From NCBI GenBank assembly GCA_034437895.1, contig DAOTTO010000630.1, forward strand, positions 1 through 17,654: DNA of 17,654 nucleotides. Reading direction: 5' to 3'. Numbering within the stretch: position 1 is the first letter of the stretch; every line of letters starts with the position of its first letter. This stretch comes from JANRLJ01 sp034437895. GTDB taxonomy: Bacteria; Chloroflexota; Anaerolineae; Aggregatilineales; Phototrophicaceae. Below the pieces are notes generated by a model. The model worked only from the letters and a program-made list of their open reading frames with translations. It was not told the DNA's origin and searched no databases. Shown here piece after piece: positions 7,230-14,211 of the stretch. Both the position numbers and the translations under genes were made by a program.

Positions 7230-8012
7230 TTATGCTTGTTTCTTCCCCGAAATGAGGATGTAATTATGGTTAAAAGCCGCGTCGGGTGTTCCCGCATACT
7301 TCGGCTTCATCCATGCGGCGACTGCTTCTGGTGCTTGCGCCAGCATAATTTGCAGGCGCTCAATCACATCCGGTGAGCATCCCTGCCGTTCCGCCCAAAC
7401 AACCATTTTCCCGCCGGATTTACTGACAATTTCCACCCGTTCCACACTTAATCCAGCATCCAAGTACATCCCGCGCCATTCATATTCCGCAAATGCGCGG
7501 TTGTGGCTGGGATCGCGCAGTTTTTCAAACGCATCAATATAGCGCCCAGCGGCCTCTTCTTCTGGATGAACGTGATCTTGAATCACCAGCAGACCACCGG
7601 TTTTTAAGATACGGGCGCACTCCTGCACAAAACGGAAACAGTCGGGGAAGTGATGCGGCGCGATACGGCACGTCACCAGATCAAACGTTGCATTAGCGAA
7701 AGCCATATTTTCGGCATCTGTCGCCATATACGTGACATTATCGGCTTGCGGCTGGATGAACTCCCGCGCCGCTTCCAGCATCAAGGGCGTTAAATCCCCC
7801 GCGACCATCCGCGCAACATACGGCGCGATCATTAAGGCCGTATGTCCGCCGCCCGTAGCGATGTCTAGGGCAAGCCATTCTGGCTGGGGTGCTGCCATTT
7901 CTAGCAGCAGATTCAGATCATCGCCGCTTGCATGAGATTTGCTGGTGACGTAGCCTTGCGCGAACTGCCCGAAACGCTGCTGTGAGAGTGCTTTAGTATC
8001 TTCTGTCGTCAT
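7230..8012 (-). CDS. class I SAM-dependent methyltransferase
   Basis: A 260-residue protein with the Rossmann-type SAM-binding fold. Motif I is LALDIATGGGHTA (about 47-59), the acidic end of the second strand is VAGDLTP, then ATDAENMAF and the motif IV region FDLVTCRIAPHHFPD (about 110-124). This arrangement resembles UbiE/MenG- and YcgJ-like methyltransferases, but the substrate is not evident. The ATG at 8012 has AGGA eight bases upstream (complement of 8021-8024). Its promoter candidate is divergent from queG across a 114-bp gap. It converges on the kelch gene and shares no obvious pathway with it. Exact substrate class (quinone, small molecule, lipid) is open. Confidence 0.8.
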   Translation of the reverse strand: MTTEDTKALSQQRFGQFAQGYVTSKSHASGDDLNLLLEMAAPQPEWLALDIATGGGHTALMIAPYVARMVAGDLTPLMLEAAREFIQPQADNVTYMATDAENMAFANATFDLVTCRIAPHHFPDCFRFVQECARILKTGGLLVIQDHVHPEEEAAGRYIDAFEKLRDPSHNRAFAEYEWRGMYLDAGLSVERVEIVSKSGGKMVVWAERQGCSPDVIERLQIMLAQAPEAVAAWMKPKYAGTPDAAFNHNYILISGKKQA

Positions 8013-8049
8013 GAGTCGTATCCTGTGTTATCGTCGGATAGATTTTTTC

Positions 8050-8078
8050 AGTATCCCACCAAACGAGAATAGTTTCAA
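8050..8078 (-). promoter_or_regulatory. candidate promoter for the methyltransferase gene
   Basis: On the minus strand TTGAAA (complement of 8073-8078), a 17-base spacer and GATACT (complement of 8050-8055) stand about 38 bases before the ATG at 8012. Spacing is ideal and both boxes are reasonable matches. Confidence 0.4.
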
Positions 8079-8110
8079 AAGCCCATTTCAGACCATAATA
8101 AGGATAATAG

Positions 8111-8179
8111 ATGGATAGCAAAACAAATGGCTTTTTCAACAGATCGACTCAAGACACGCGCCCTCGAACTAGGGTTTAA
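8111..8179 (+). CDS. possible 22-codon ORF overlapping the queG start
   Basis: ATG at 8111 opens a reading frame of 22 codons ending with TAA at 8177-8179, in a different frame from queG. AAGGAT (8100-8105) is well spaced for this ATG but lies about 22 bases before the queG ATG at 8127. It might be a leader peptide that couples translation into queG, or just a chance frame. The peptide has no recognisable motif. Confidence 0.2.
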   Translation: MDSKTNGFFNRSTQDTRPRTRV

Positions 8180-9260
8180 CATGATCGGCATTATTCCCGC
8201 TGCTCCATCACCCATGCTGGAGGCGTATTTGCGTTGGATTGATGCCGAGATGCACGGCAAAATGGGTTATCTGGCGCGGCCTGACCGAATTGCTCGCCGC
8301 CGCGATTTAAATGTCATTTTACCCGGTGTGCAGTCGATGATCGTGGTCGGGCTGGATTATGGCGCGGTAATCCCACCGGAAATTCTGGAAAATCCTTCTC
8401 GCGGACGCATCGCCACTTATGCGTGGGGCTTGGATTATCACGACGTGATGACTCCGCGCCTCGACCAATTAGCAGCATGGCTGAAGGCCGAAGCAACCCT
8501 AGACTTTCAACATCGCGCTTATGTCGATACAGGCGCAATTTTGGAGCGCAGCCACGCCCAGCAAGCCGGATTGGGTTTCGTGGGCAAAAATACCATGCTC
8601 ATCCACCCACGCCGGGGCAGCACTTTTTTCCTCGGCGAAATTTTGACTGATCTGGAGTTTGATGCTTACGATACGCCCCATCGCACGACGATGTGCGGAA
8701 GCTGCACCCGCTGCCTAACGGCCTGCCCCACCAATGCTTTCCCCCGCCCGTATGTGCTGGATTCGCGACGCTGCATCAGCTACTTAACGATTGAGTATAA
8801 GGATTGGATTGATCCGACGCTGCGCCCATTGATGGGCAACTGGATTTATGGCTGCGATGTGTGTCAGGATGTTTGCCCCTGGCAGCGCTTTAGCCATCCG
8901 ACCCAAGAAATAGATTTCTTACTCGCAGATGTAGAACGCGCCGCGCCGCCATTAGTAGAGATTCTGATGCTGGATGAAGCAGCATTTCAAGCCCGATTCG
9001 CAGGTTCAGCGATCACGCGTATTGGACACAACCGCATCGTACGCAACGCCTGCATAGCCGCCGGAAACTGGGGAGATGAGATCATCATTCCGGCGCTTAT
9101 TCAGTTATTAGACGCTAGTAGTCCGCTGGTGCGCGGTCATGCAGCCTGGGCATTGGGGCGCATTTTAACGACGCAAGCCCGTGCTGCCCTCCACAGAAGA
9201 TTAGTCGAAGAAGATGACGCACAAGTTCAAGAGGAAATTAGGCAAGCTCTGACCCTTTAG
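8127..9260 (+). CDS. queG: epoxyqueuosine reductase QueG
   Basis: QueG carries out the last step of queuosine synthesis, reducing epoxyqueuosine to queuosine in the tRNA wobble position with a cobalamin cofactor and two 4Fe-4S clusters. The 377-residue product matches the family throughout. It has the N-terminal ALELGF...IGI region, the catalytic Asp134 in YVDTGAILER, the GLGFVGKNT segment, and eight cluster cysteines: C190, C193, C196 and C200 in a ferredoxin-like CGSCTRCLTACP, C216, and C243, C246 and C250 in CDVCQDVCPW. A HEAT-like C-terminal region (IPALIQLLDASSPLVRGHAA) follows, which in the family helps hold tRNA. The start at 8127 fits the family N-terminus, although the nearest Shine-Dalgarno is distant. 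The last 23 bases overlap the convergent STAS-like gene. No other queuosine gene lies in the window. Confidence 0.95.
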   Translation: MAFSTDRLKTRALELGFNMIGIIPAAPSPMLEAYLRWIDAEMHGKMGYLARPDRIARRRDLNVILPGVQSMIVVGLDYGAVIPPEILENPSRGRIATYAWGLDYHDVMTPRLDQLAAWLKAEATLDFQHRAYVDTGAILERSHAQQAGLGFVGKNTMLIHPRRGSTFFLGEILTDLEFDAYDTPHRTTMCGSCTRCLTACPTNAFPRPYVLDSRRCISYLTIEYKDWIDPTLRPLMGNWIYGCDVCQDVCPWQRFSHPTQEIDFLLADVERAAPPLVEILMLDEAAFQARFAGSAITRIGHNRIVRNACIAAGNWGDEIIIPALIQLLDASSPLVRGHAAWALGRILTTQARAALHRRLVEEDDAQVQEEIRQALTL

Positions 9261-9639
9261 TGTGGCGATCTATCAAAAATTGATGGGCTGCTTCCGGCGT
9301 ACTCATCACATGAATATCAACAAGTAAATATGCGCTTTTGCTATGCCACATAAACGCTCCGTAGACGGCATAAATTGGCCCCGTCCGACCAATAATGATC
9401 GCGCCATCTAAATTCGCCGGACACCAAGCCGGCAGCAAGTCCGCATTTTGTGTATATTCATCCGAGCGCAGGAGACATTCCCGTAAATCAATGATAAGAT
9501 CAACCCGATGCGGCAGTGAAGCAATGCCCTGCCACAATGTTTTTAAAGTCGTATAAAATTTCGACTGATCCCAATTCCCATTCAAACCGTAATACAAGAT
9601 AGTCTTATCTTGGTCAATCCATCGGATGGTCGCGCCCAT
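9238..9639 (-). CDS. small STAS/SpoIIAA-like protein of unknown role
   Basis: A 133-residue protein with no signal peptide or membrane segment. The layout is strand-strand-helix-strand: ILYYGLNGNWD, then a helix, DLIIDLREC, GAIIIGRTGP, AYLLVDIHVMSTPEAAHQFL. This resembles the STAS/SpoIIAA-like fold seen in anti-sigma antagonists and lipid-associated proteins, but the sequence is divergent and I do not recognise a named family. The conserved phosphorylatable serine of true SpoIIAA proteins is not apparent. The ATG at 9639 has a strong TAAGGAG nine bases upstream (complement of 9649-9655), which supports a real gene. It is divergent from the O-antigen-ligase-like gene (67 bp between starts) and overlaps the queG 3' end. 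Confidence 0.7.
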   Translation of the reverse strand: MGATIRWIDQDKTILYYGLNGNWDQSKFYTTLKTLWQGIASLPHRVDLIIDLRECLLRSDEYTQNADLLPAWCPANLDGAIIIGRTGPIYAVYGAFMWHSKSAYLLVDIHVMSTPEAAHQFLIDRHTKGSELA

Positions 9640-9706
9640 TGGCTCTTTCTCCTTACTGCAATTTAGTGCAATCCCACCTTAGAACAACACCGTCAGAGAG
9701 GGCGTG

Positions 9707-11125
9707 ATGTTACGGTTGTTACAATTCTCTACCCGTTTTAATTACCGTTACCTACCTGTCCAACTTGGGATTATGGCAACTTTTGCTTGTATGCCGTTCT
9801 GGCTGCGGATGCCTTATGCTGCTTTTACGTATGATCCGCTTTATGGCATGGGCTTCCTGATAACCCTGCCCATCATCTGGACGATTTTGACTTGGCTGCT
9901 TGCCGGGATGCCCGGATTCGCGCATATTATGAACAATGTGGTGCGTTTCGTATTTACTGTCGCCATCATCGCCTTAGCCGCATGGATGTGGTTGTCAGTA
10001 CGTTGGTCATTTATGACAGGCCATGACCAACCGAATGTCGCACAAAGTGCCGCCTTGCAATTTAGCATGATCGCGTTGTGGGTGGTTGCTGTCGCCAGCG
10101 CAGCCCCACCACCGCGCTTTATCGCTAGTATATTGGTGTTCAACGGAATCTGGAACAGTGCCATTGCAATCCTTCAAGTCGCCAATAAAGGGGCAATAGG
10201 CTTAAGTTTTCTTGGCGAATTCAAGATCGCCGTCGATGCTTCGAATGCCAACGTCCTCCTTTCAAATGGCGTACGTTGGCTGCGTCCATCAGGCTTGTTA
10301 CCACATCCGAATACGCTGGCGGGAATTTTGCTGGTTGGTCTTCTGGCAACTACTGTATTCATCCTCTCAGAAAAAGGCCTTTTGCGCCGGATCGGGATCG
10401 CAGCGGCTGTTTTTATCCTATGGGGATTTTTACTGACGTTCTCGCGTGCGGGCATTTTGGGCTTTGCTGCGGGCGCATTCGCGTTACTGCCCTTTATCAT
10501 CCCCTACTTGCGTATCAAAGCCGTGCGCCGGGCAATTTTCATCGCCATCACCGCATTAATCTTCACTAGCGGCCTCTTCTTCTCAAGTTATCGTCAGTTA
10601 ATCCTGACACGAGCGGGCGTAGGAACAGAGTCGGTGGAACTCCGCTCAATCGCTGATCGGTTGATCTTTTCGTTATTCGCTTATCGTGCGGTGACTGAAT
10701 CAAATCAGAATCTGTTTTTTGGGGTGGGCGCGGGCAACTTTCCTTGGCGCAGCAGTTATTATCTCGTCGAGACGGATTATGATTTGCGCGGCAACAACGT
10801 TCATCATGTATTTTTATCCGCATGGGTAGAGACAGGTTTGGTCGGTTATACTCTGTTTGTAATCGCTTTGTTTATGGGTTTCCAAGCAGGTTTACAAAGT
10901 GTAACCCCAAGAACACAAAAACATAGAGAGGCCAATGCGCTTGCTAAGGACGATCAAATCGCCCGTGCCGCATTTTTAGCAGGTGTAGTCGCGCTAGGGA
11001 TTGTGGGGTTATTCGATCATTATCCTTGGACGATGATTCAATTTCAGGCATTATGGTGGGGATTGCTTGCTACAGCGTCTGTTCAAGTTATAGCCAGCAA
11101 ACCCCCTTCAGAAATTAAGGAATAG
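9707..11125 (+). CDS. O-antigen ligase/polymerase-like membrane protein
   Basis: A 472-residue, strongly hydrophobic protein with about ten to twelve transmembrane segments. The second half has the O-antigen ligase (Wzy_C/WaaL) hallmarks: RPSGLLPHPNTLAG, then FSRAGILGF, the large non-membrane loop (residues about 300-370) ending in FFGVGAGNFPW, and HHVFLSAWVETGLVG. In the family these proteins join or polymerise lipid-linked glycans on the outer face of the inner membrane, using a conserved Arg and His in this loop. The ATG at 9707 is preferred to the GTG at 9704 because GAGAGAGG (9695-9702) is too close to the GTG. It is not next to other polysaccharide genes, so whether it ligates, polymerises or does something else is unknown. 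Confidence 0.85.
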   Translation: MLRLLQFSTRFNYRYLPVQLGIMATFACMPFWLRMPYAAFTYDPLYGMGFLITLPIIWTILTWLLAGMPGFAHIMNNVVRFVFTVAIIALAAWMWLSVRWSFMTGHDQPNVAQSAALQFSMIALWVVAVASAAPPPRFIASILVFNGIWNSAIAILQVANKGAIGLSFLGEFKIAVDASNANVLLSNGVRWLRPSGLLPHPNTLAGILLVGLLATTVFILSEKGLLRRIGIAAAVFILWGFLLTFSRAGILGFAAGAFALLPFIIPYLRIKAVRRAIFIAITALIFTSGLFFSSYRQLILTRAGVGTESVELRSIADRLIFSLFAYRAVTESNQNLFFGVGAGNFPWRSSYYLVETDYDLRGNNVHHVFLSAWVETGLVGYTLFVIALFMGFQAGLQSVTPRTQKHREANALAKDDQIARAAFLAGVVALGIVGLFDHYPWTMIQFQALWWGLLATASVQVIASKPPSEIKE

Positions 11126-11476
11126 TGACTATCGCCGAACCCGTCGTCAGCCATTCCAAAATAAGCTGCTCCCCCACTTTCATGTAAAGGCGCAGCTCAC
11201 TTCAACGCGATATAAAACGATTGGATTTATTGTAGCAGAGTTCGCCCTTTACAGTTTTGGCGATGTGCTACAAGTCCAGATATAATTTAGCCTCAGTATT
11301 GGATAGCGTACTTTGATTAACTTTTATGATGTCCTCATCCCCCCACCCCTTCTCCATTGCATGGCGAAGGGGAGAAAAACAGTTCACAATGGTTCTTTAA
11401 GTCCCCTCCCCACTTCGTAGAGAGGGGATCTAGGGGTGGGGATAGAATGAAAACACTATCCGAAACTCAGGTTAAT
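11126..11476. other. 350-bp non-coding stretch
   Basis: No ORF here looks like a gene. The first 200 bases contain a promoter-like pair on the plus strand (TTGGCG 11257-11262, 18-base spacer, TATAAT 11281-11286) that faces no gene. The last 110 bases are a C/G-rich inverted repeat, listed separately. Confidence 0.5.
11337..11444. repeat. nested C-rich/G-rich inverted repeat (dispersed element)
   Basis: CCCCACCCCT (11341-11350) is the exact reverse complement of AGGGGTGGGG (11432-11441). Inside lie two hairpins. CCCCTTC (11346-11352) pairs with GAAGGGG (11366-11372), with an inner CCAT/ATGG stem around TGC. CCCCTC (11403-11408) pairs with GAGGGG (11422-11427). The whole block could fold as a branched cruciform. 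It resembles the CCCTCTCC/GGAGAGGG repeats common between genes in Chloroflexota and other phyla. Confidence 0.55.
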
Positions 11477-12673
11477 TTAGCCACCGTCTTCTTCGTCACC
11501 TTCCTCTTCGGGAGAAGACTCGGTATCAGGTTGGGATTCGCCCTCGCTGCTGCTTTCCCCTTCGCCCTCATCCTCAACAGGAACACCATTGATTCGGTAA
11601 TCTTCCAGTGCGGCGGCGATTTCGTCTTCCGTCAGCGACGGCGGTACTTCGACCTCACGATCAAGTAATTCAACAGGAAGGCTCGCCATTTTGTCGTTAT
11701 TATAGGGTTGAGGTGAGTTAGGCGGCCCATCAGCAATACCGTCTTCATCTGTCGGCACCGTAATCCACGCACCGGACGGGATATACTGTACAAAGCCATC
11801 TACTTCCGCAATACCCGATCCTTCAATCAAACTTAAGCCAATTTGATTTTCTGGCCGAGTGCGAATATAGGCGGTTGAACCGAGATTTAAATCAATCCCA
11901 TTGACGTTGACCGTTATACGTCCTGCGCCTTCCGGCGTTTGGATCATAACGCCGCTTTCGGGTGCTTCCGCACACGCCGAGTCACTGATGCCGCTGCGGA
12001 AATAAAAGGCTTGCATTGGGCCAAAAACAGGTTCGCCCGGTTCGCCCACGACCAGCATAGCAAGATCGCCATCGGCTGCGACTTGCGCCGTCTCTAGCCA
12101 ACCTGTGCCACCTTCCGGCAGACGCACCCGCAGCCATAAGCCGTCCGCCAACTGCCCATCCGCCACAACCGTCATGCCAGCATCAAGGACTGAAAGCAGC
12201 GCTCCATCTACAGCAGGCATTTCCACCACATTGACCGAACCGTTGGCGGTGAGCGTCACCGTCGGCAAATCTTGCGCCGCATTTTCGATCTCAACATCGC
12301 CAAACAGCACAAAGGTGACATTCTGACCAGGCATCGTATCCGGCAGGTTAGCCTGTACTTTCATAATCGCCACGCCCCAAGCATTATCCGCGACATTCAT
12401 GCCGCTTAAGGCTAAGGATTGCAGCGATGCCACGTCTACGATATCCCCCGCCGACTGAAAAGCGAAATCACTGACATCCGGGCGCGGTGTCGCGCTGATC
12501 GAGACGTTGCCATAACACACTTGATTCCGTCCGGCGGATTCGCAGATCGCATCCGCCGCTTCTAAAGCGGTGTTGACCAAAGCCGGACAGCCGTTATCCT
12601 GTGCCGAAAGCGCCATTGGCACAATGCACAGCAGCAGCAGGGGCATAAACCATAATCTTCTGGAAATTCGCAT
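11477..12673 (-). CDS. secreted protein with SH3-like and FecR-like segments and an acidic tail
   Basis: The product is 398 residues. The ATG at 12673 is chosen because GGAGGA stands 7 bases upstream (complement of 12681-12686); a TTG at 12688 would overlap that site. A signal peptide is clear: MRISRRLWF, a leucine-rich core and ALSA. Cysteines near the N-terminus (NGCPAL, AICES, QVCYGN) could form disulphides outside the cell. A bacterial SH3-like stretch follows (SVNVVEMPAVDGALLSVLDA to GTGWLETAQV). Then comes a beta-rich region like FecR domains (LNLGSTAYIRTRPENQIG, GSGIAEVDGFVQYIPSGAWI). The last 45 residues are almost only Glu, Ser, Asp and Gly. No enzymatic motif is seen; it is probably an exported structural or binding protein. 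It is transcribed alone, 332 bp after the TPR gene. Confidence 0.75.
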   Translation of the reverse strand: MRISRRLWFMPLLLLCIVPMALSAQDNGCPALVNTALEAADAICESAGRNQVCYGNVSISATPRPDVSDFAFQSAGDIVDVASLQSLALSGMNVADNAWGVAIMKVQANLPDTMPGQNVTFVLFGDVEIENAAQDLPTVTLTANGSVNVVEMPAVDGALLSVLDAGMTVVADGQLADGLWLRVRLPEGGTGWLETAQVAADGDLAMLVVGEPGEPVFGPMQAFYFRSGISDSACAEAPESGVMIQTPEGAGRITVNVNGIDLNLGSTAYIRTRPENQIGLSLIEGSGIAEVDGFVQYIPSGAWITVPTDEDGIADGPPNSPQPYNNDKMASLPVELLDREVEVPPSLTEDEIAAALEDYRINGVPVEDEGEGESSSEGESQPDTESSPEEEGDEEDGG

Positions 12674-12688
12674 CTGAGTGTCCTCCAA

Positions 12689-12738
12689 CGTTACAAATTC
12701 GTTACATAACGATCTTTAAAGATCGAATGCCTAAAGGC
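12689..12738 (-). promoter_or_regulatory. palindromes and direct repeats upstream of the secreted SH3/FecR-like gene
   Basis: CGATCTTTAAAGATCG (12710-12725) is a perfect 16-bp palindrome. CGTTACA occurs at 12689-12695 and 12700-12706, 11 bp apart. A second short palindrome TGCCTAAAGGCA is at 12727-12738. All lie within 65 bases of the ATG at 12673 and look like operator sites. No good -35/-10 pair could be fixed. Confidence 0.4.
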
Positions 12739-12839
12739 AATAGCAAGAAGTCATTTATTTCAGGGTTTCGCTCAAAGAGCCAGCAGAGCGTTTTTATATT
12801 AGTAAACACAGCATATTATTTTTAATAAGATGGTATGGC

Positions 12840-12866
12840 GTAGGGCGCAGCATACTGCGCCCCTAC
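12840..12866. repeat. GTAGGGCGCAG-CATA-CTGCGCCCCTAC hairpin repeat
   Basis: GGGCGCAG (12843-12850) pairs perfectly with CTGCGCCC (12855-12862) around CATA, with flanking GTA and TAC extending the arms. The form is that of a dispersed intergenic palindrome; the GGGCGCA/TGCGCCC core recurs in the terminator at 1576-1597. Confidence 0.6.
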
Positions 12867-12924
12867 AAAAACATATCTGACCTTACTTCTAGTGGACCGA
12901 CGTAAGTAAATGGAAAAGATTTAA

Positions 12925-12994
12925 CCACTGAGGACTCAGAGAACACAGAGATTTAAGTTCAAATTCTTGGTGTTCTTGGTGCCTTGGTGGTTCA
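12925..12994. repeat. imperfect inverted repeat of the AACCAC..AGG type
   Basis: AACCACTGAGG at the left and CCTTGGTGGTT at the right are inverted copies, and the inner parts (AGAGAACACAGAG versus TTCTTGGTGTTCTTGG) pair imperfectly. The block has a CAC/AG periodicity and ends about 12 bases from the stop codon of the TPR gene. Similar blocks are widespread between genes in many phyla. Together with the preceding palindromes it fills most of the 12674-13005 gap. Confidence 0.5.
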
Positions 12995-13005
12995 AAAAAT
13001 TCCAA

Positions 13006-13653
13006 TTATTTATCGAGGATTACTTTCTGTGCTTTTAATTTTCTATTTTTCTTTGCGTCCTGCTTCACCTGCTTACTCAAGTCCTTGGCACGTTTGGCAA
13101 ATTTGTCCGATGTACGCTGTTCGCCTATCGCCCGATATAAGCCCGCGATGTTGGTTAAAGCCGTCACTAAAGCAAGTTTATCCTCACCTGTTTCCAGAAT
13201 TACCAGCGATTGCTCAAAAATCGTCAAGGCTTTGCGTTTTTCGCCCATCTCGGAATAGATACCTGCGATATTGCTTAAGGTCGTCGCCTCACCTTCTTTA
13301 TCAGCAACTTCGAGGCGCATTGCTAAGGCTTGTTCGAGGATAGCTAACGCCCCCGCCCGATCCCCCATATATCCCTGCATTTTGCCGATATTGTTCAACA
13401 TGGCAGCTTCGCCGCTTTTATCCTCGATTTCGCTGTAAAGCGTTTTGGCTTGTTGATACTGCAATAGAGCTTGATCTTTTTCATCCAGGGCAGAATAAGT
13501 TGCGCCGAGTGCGCTCAAAGCCAACCCTTGCCCGTTTTTATCGTTGCTCTGCTGGAATAAGGCCAGCGCCTCTCGATGGGTATCAAGTGCCTCTTTAAAT
13601 TTGCCTGCTTTTTGCTGGCTTAATCCCAACTCATAAAGCTGATTTGCGTCCAT
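13006..13653 (-). CDS. small TPR protein
   Basis: A 215-residue protein with five TPR units of about 40 residues (LYELGLSQQKAGKFKEALDT, LSALGATYSALDEKDQALLQ, LNNIGKMQGYMGDRAGALAI, LSNIAGIYSEMGEKRKALTI, LTNIAGLYRAIGEQRTSDKF). The C-terminal 30 residues are Lys-rich and probably helical. There is no signal peptide or enzyme domain, so it is likely a cytoplasmic adaptor. The repeats are of the TPR_12 kind, the same class as the large TPR protein at 1752-3911, but the sequences are not close copies. The ATG at 13653 has AAAGG seven bases upstream. It lies 70 bp downstream of the epimerase gene on the same strand, possibly in one transcript. Partners are unknown. Confidence 0.85.
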   Translation of the reverse strand: MDANQLYELGLSQQKAGKFKEALDTHREALALFQQSNDKNGQGLALSALGATYSALDEKDQALLQYQQAKTLYSEIEDKSGEAAMLNNIGKMQGYMGDRAGALAILEQALAMRLEVADKEGEATTLSNIAGIYSEMGEKRKALTIFEQSLVILETGEDKLALVTALTNIAGLYRAIGEQRTSDKFAKRAKDLSKQVKQDAKKNRKLKAQKVILDK

Positions 13654-13723
13654 TAGTCTGCCTTTCTTGAACCTAACTTAAGCGCTGCGTTTTCATCGCC
13701 TGTCTATAACTATACCCTAGCGC

Positions 13724-14143
13724 TCAAATCTCAGTCTTTTCCGGCAGTTCATACAATTCCAACAGTACGCCACCTGTGCTTTTCGGATGGACAAAAATGT
13801 ATTTTGTACCGTCTGGGCGCACCTTCGGCGCATCATTTATCAATTCCGCGCCCTTTTCTTGCAGGCTTTCTACCGCTGTCGCAATCGACTCCACCTCAAT
13901 GCAAATGTGATGGAGTCCTGCCCCTTTTTTCGCCAGATAGCGTCCCACTCCGCTCTCGTCTGTAATCGGCGCGATCAACTCGATTTCGCTTTCCCCAACT
14001 GGCAAAAATGCGATCTCGACCCCTTCTTCTTGGTTCGTTTCTCGATGGTGCAGCGGCAGCCCAAACATATCACGCCAAAATTCCAGCGCCGCATCCACAT
14101 GCTCTACGACTATAGCAATATGGTTAACCTTAATCGGCATCAT
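13724..14143 (-). CDS. mce: methylmalonyl-CoA epimerase
   Basis: The enzyme interconverts (2R)- and (2S)-methylmalonyl-CoA so that propionyl-CoA carbon can enter or leave the succinyl-CoA pool. The product is 139 residues and made of two glyoxalase/VOC-type modules. Expected metal ligands are visible: His8 in VNHIAIVV, His79 in GLHHICIEV and Glu129 in LLELYE; the fourth is probably Glu55 in EIELIAP. The spacing of 50 between the His and the last Glu is as in known epimerases. The start at 14143 gives the family-like MMPIKVNH N-terminus, with GGA ten bases upstream; an ATG at 14158 would add five residues. No methylmalonyl-CoA mutase or propionyl-CoA carboxylase gene is in the window. A different VOC-family isomerase is possible but less likely. 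Confidence 0.85.
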   Translation of the reverse strand: MMPIKVNHIAIVVEHVDAALEFWRDMFGLPLHHRETNQEEGVEIAFLPVGESEIELIAPITDESGVGRYLAKKGAGLHHICIEVESIATAVESLQEKGAELINDAPKVRPDGTKYIFVHPKSTGGVLLELYELPEKTEI

Positions 14144-14211
14144 TGGTTTATATTCCATTCTAAGTAGAACCAAAATATCAGAGAACTAACGAAAGTTAGG
14201 GTTAAACGCGT

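Noticed and set aside
11357..11668. Plus-strand frame of 103 codons
   Set aside because: It begins in the C/G-rich repeat and then runs antisense to the acidic tail of the secreted protein, whose biased codons keep the opposite strand open.
12840..12994. CRISPR array or tRNA-like element in the repeat-rich gap
   Set aside because: The repeats are two different palindromes, each present once here, without regular spacers and without a tRNA cloverleaf.
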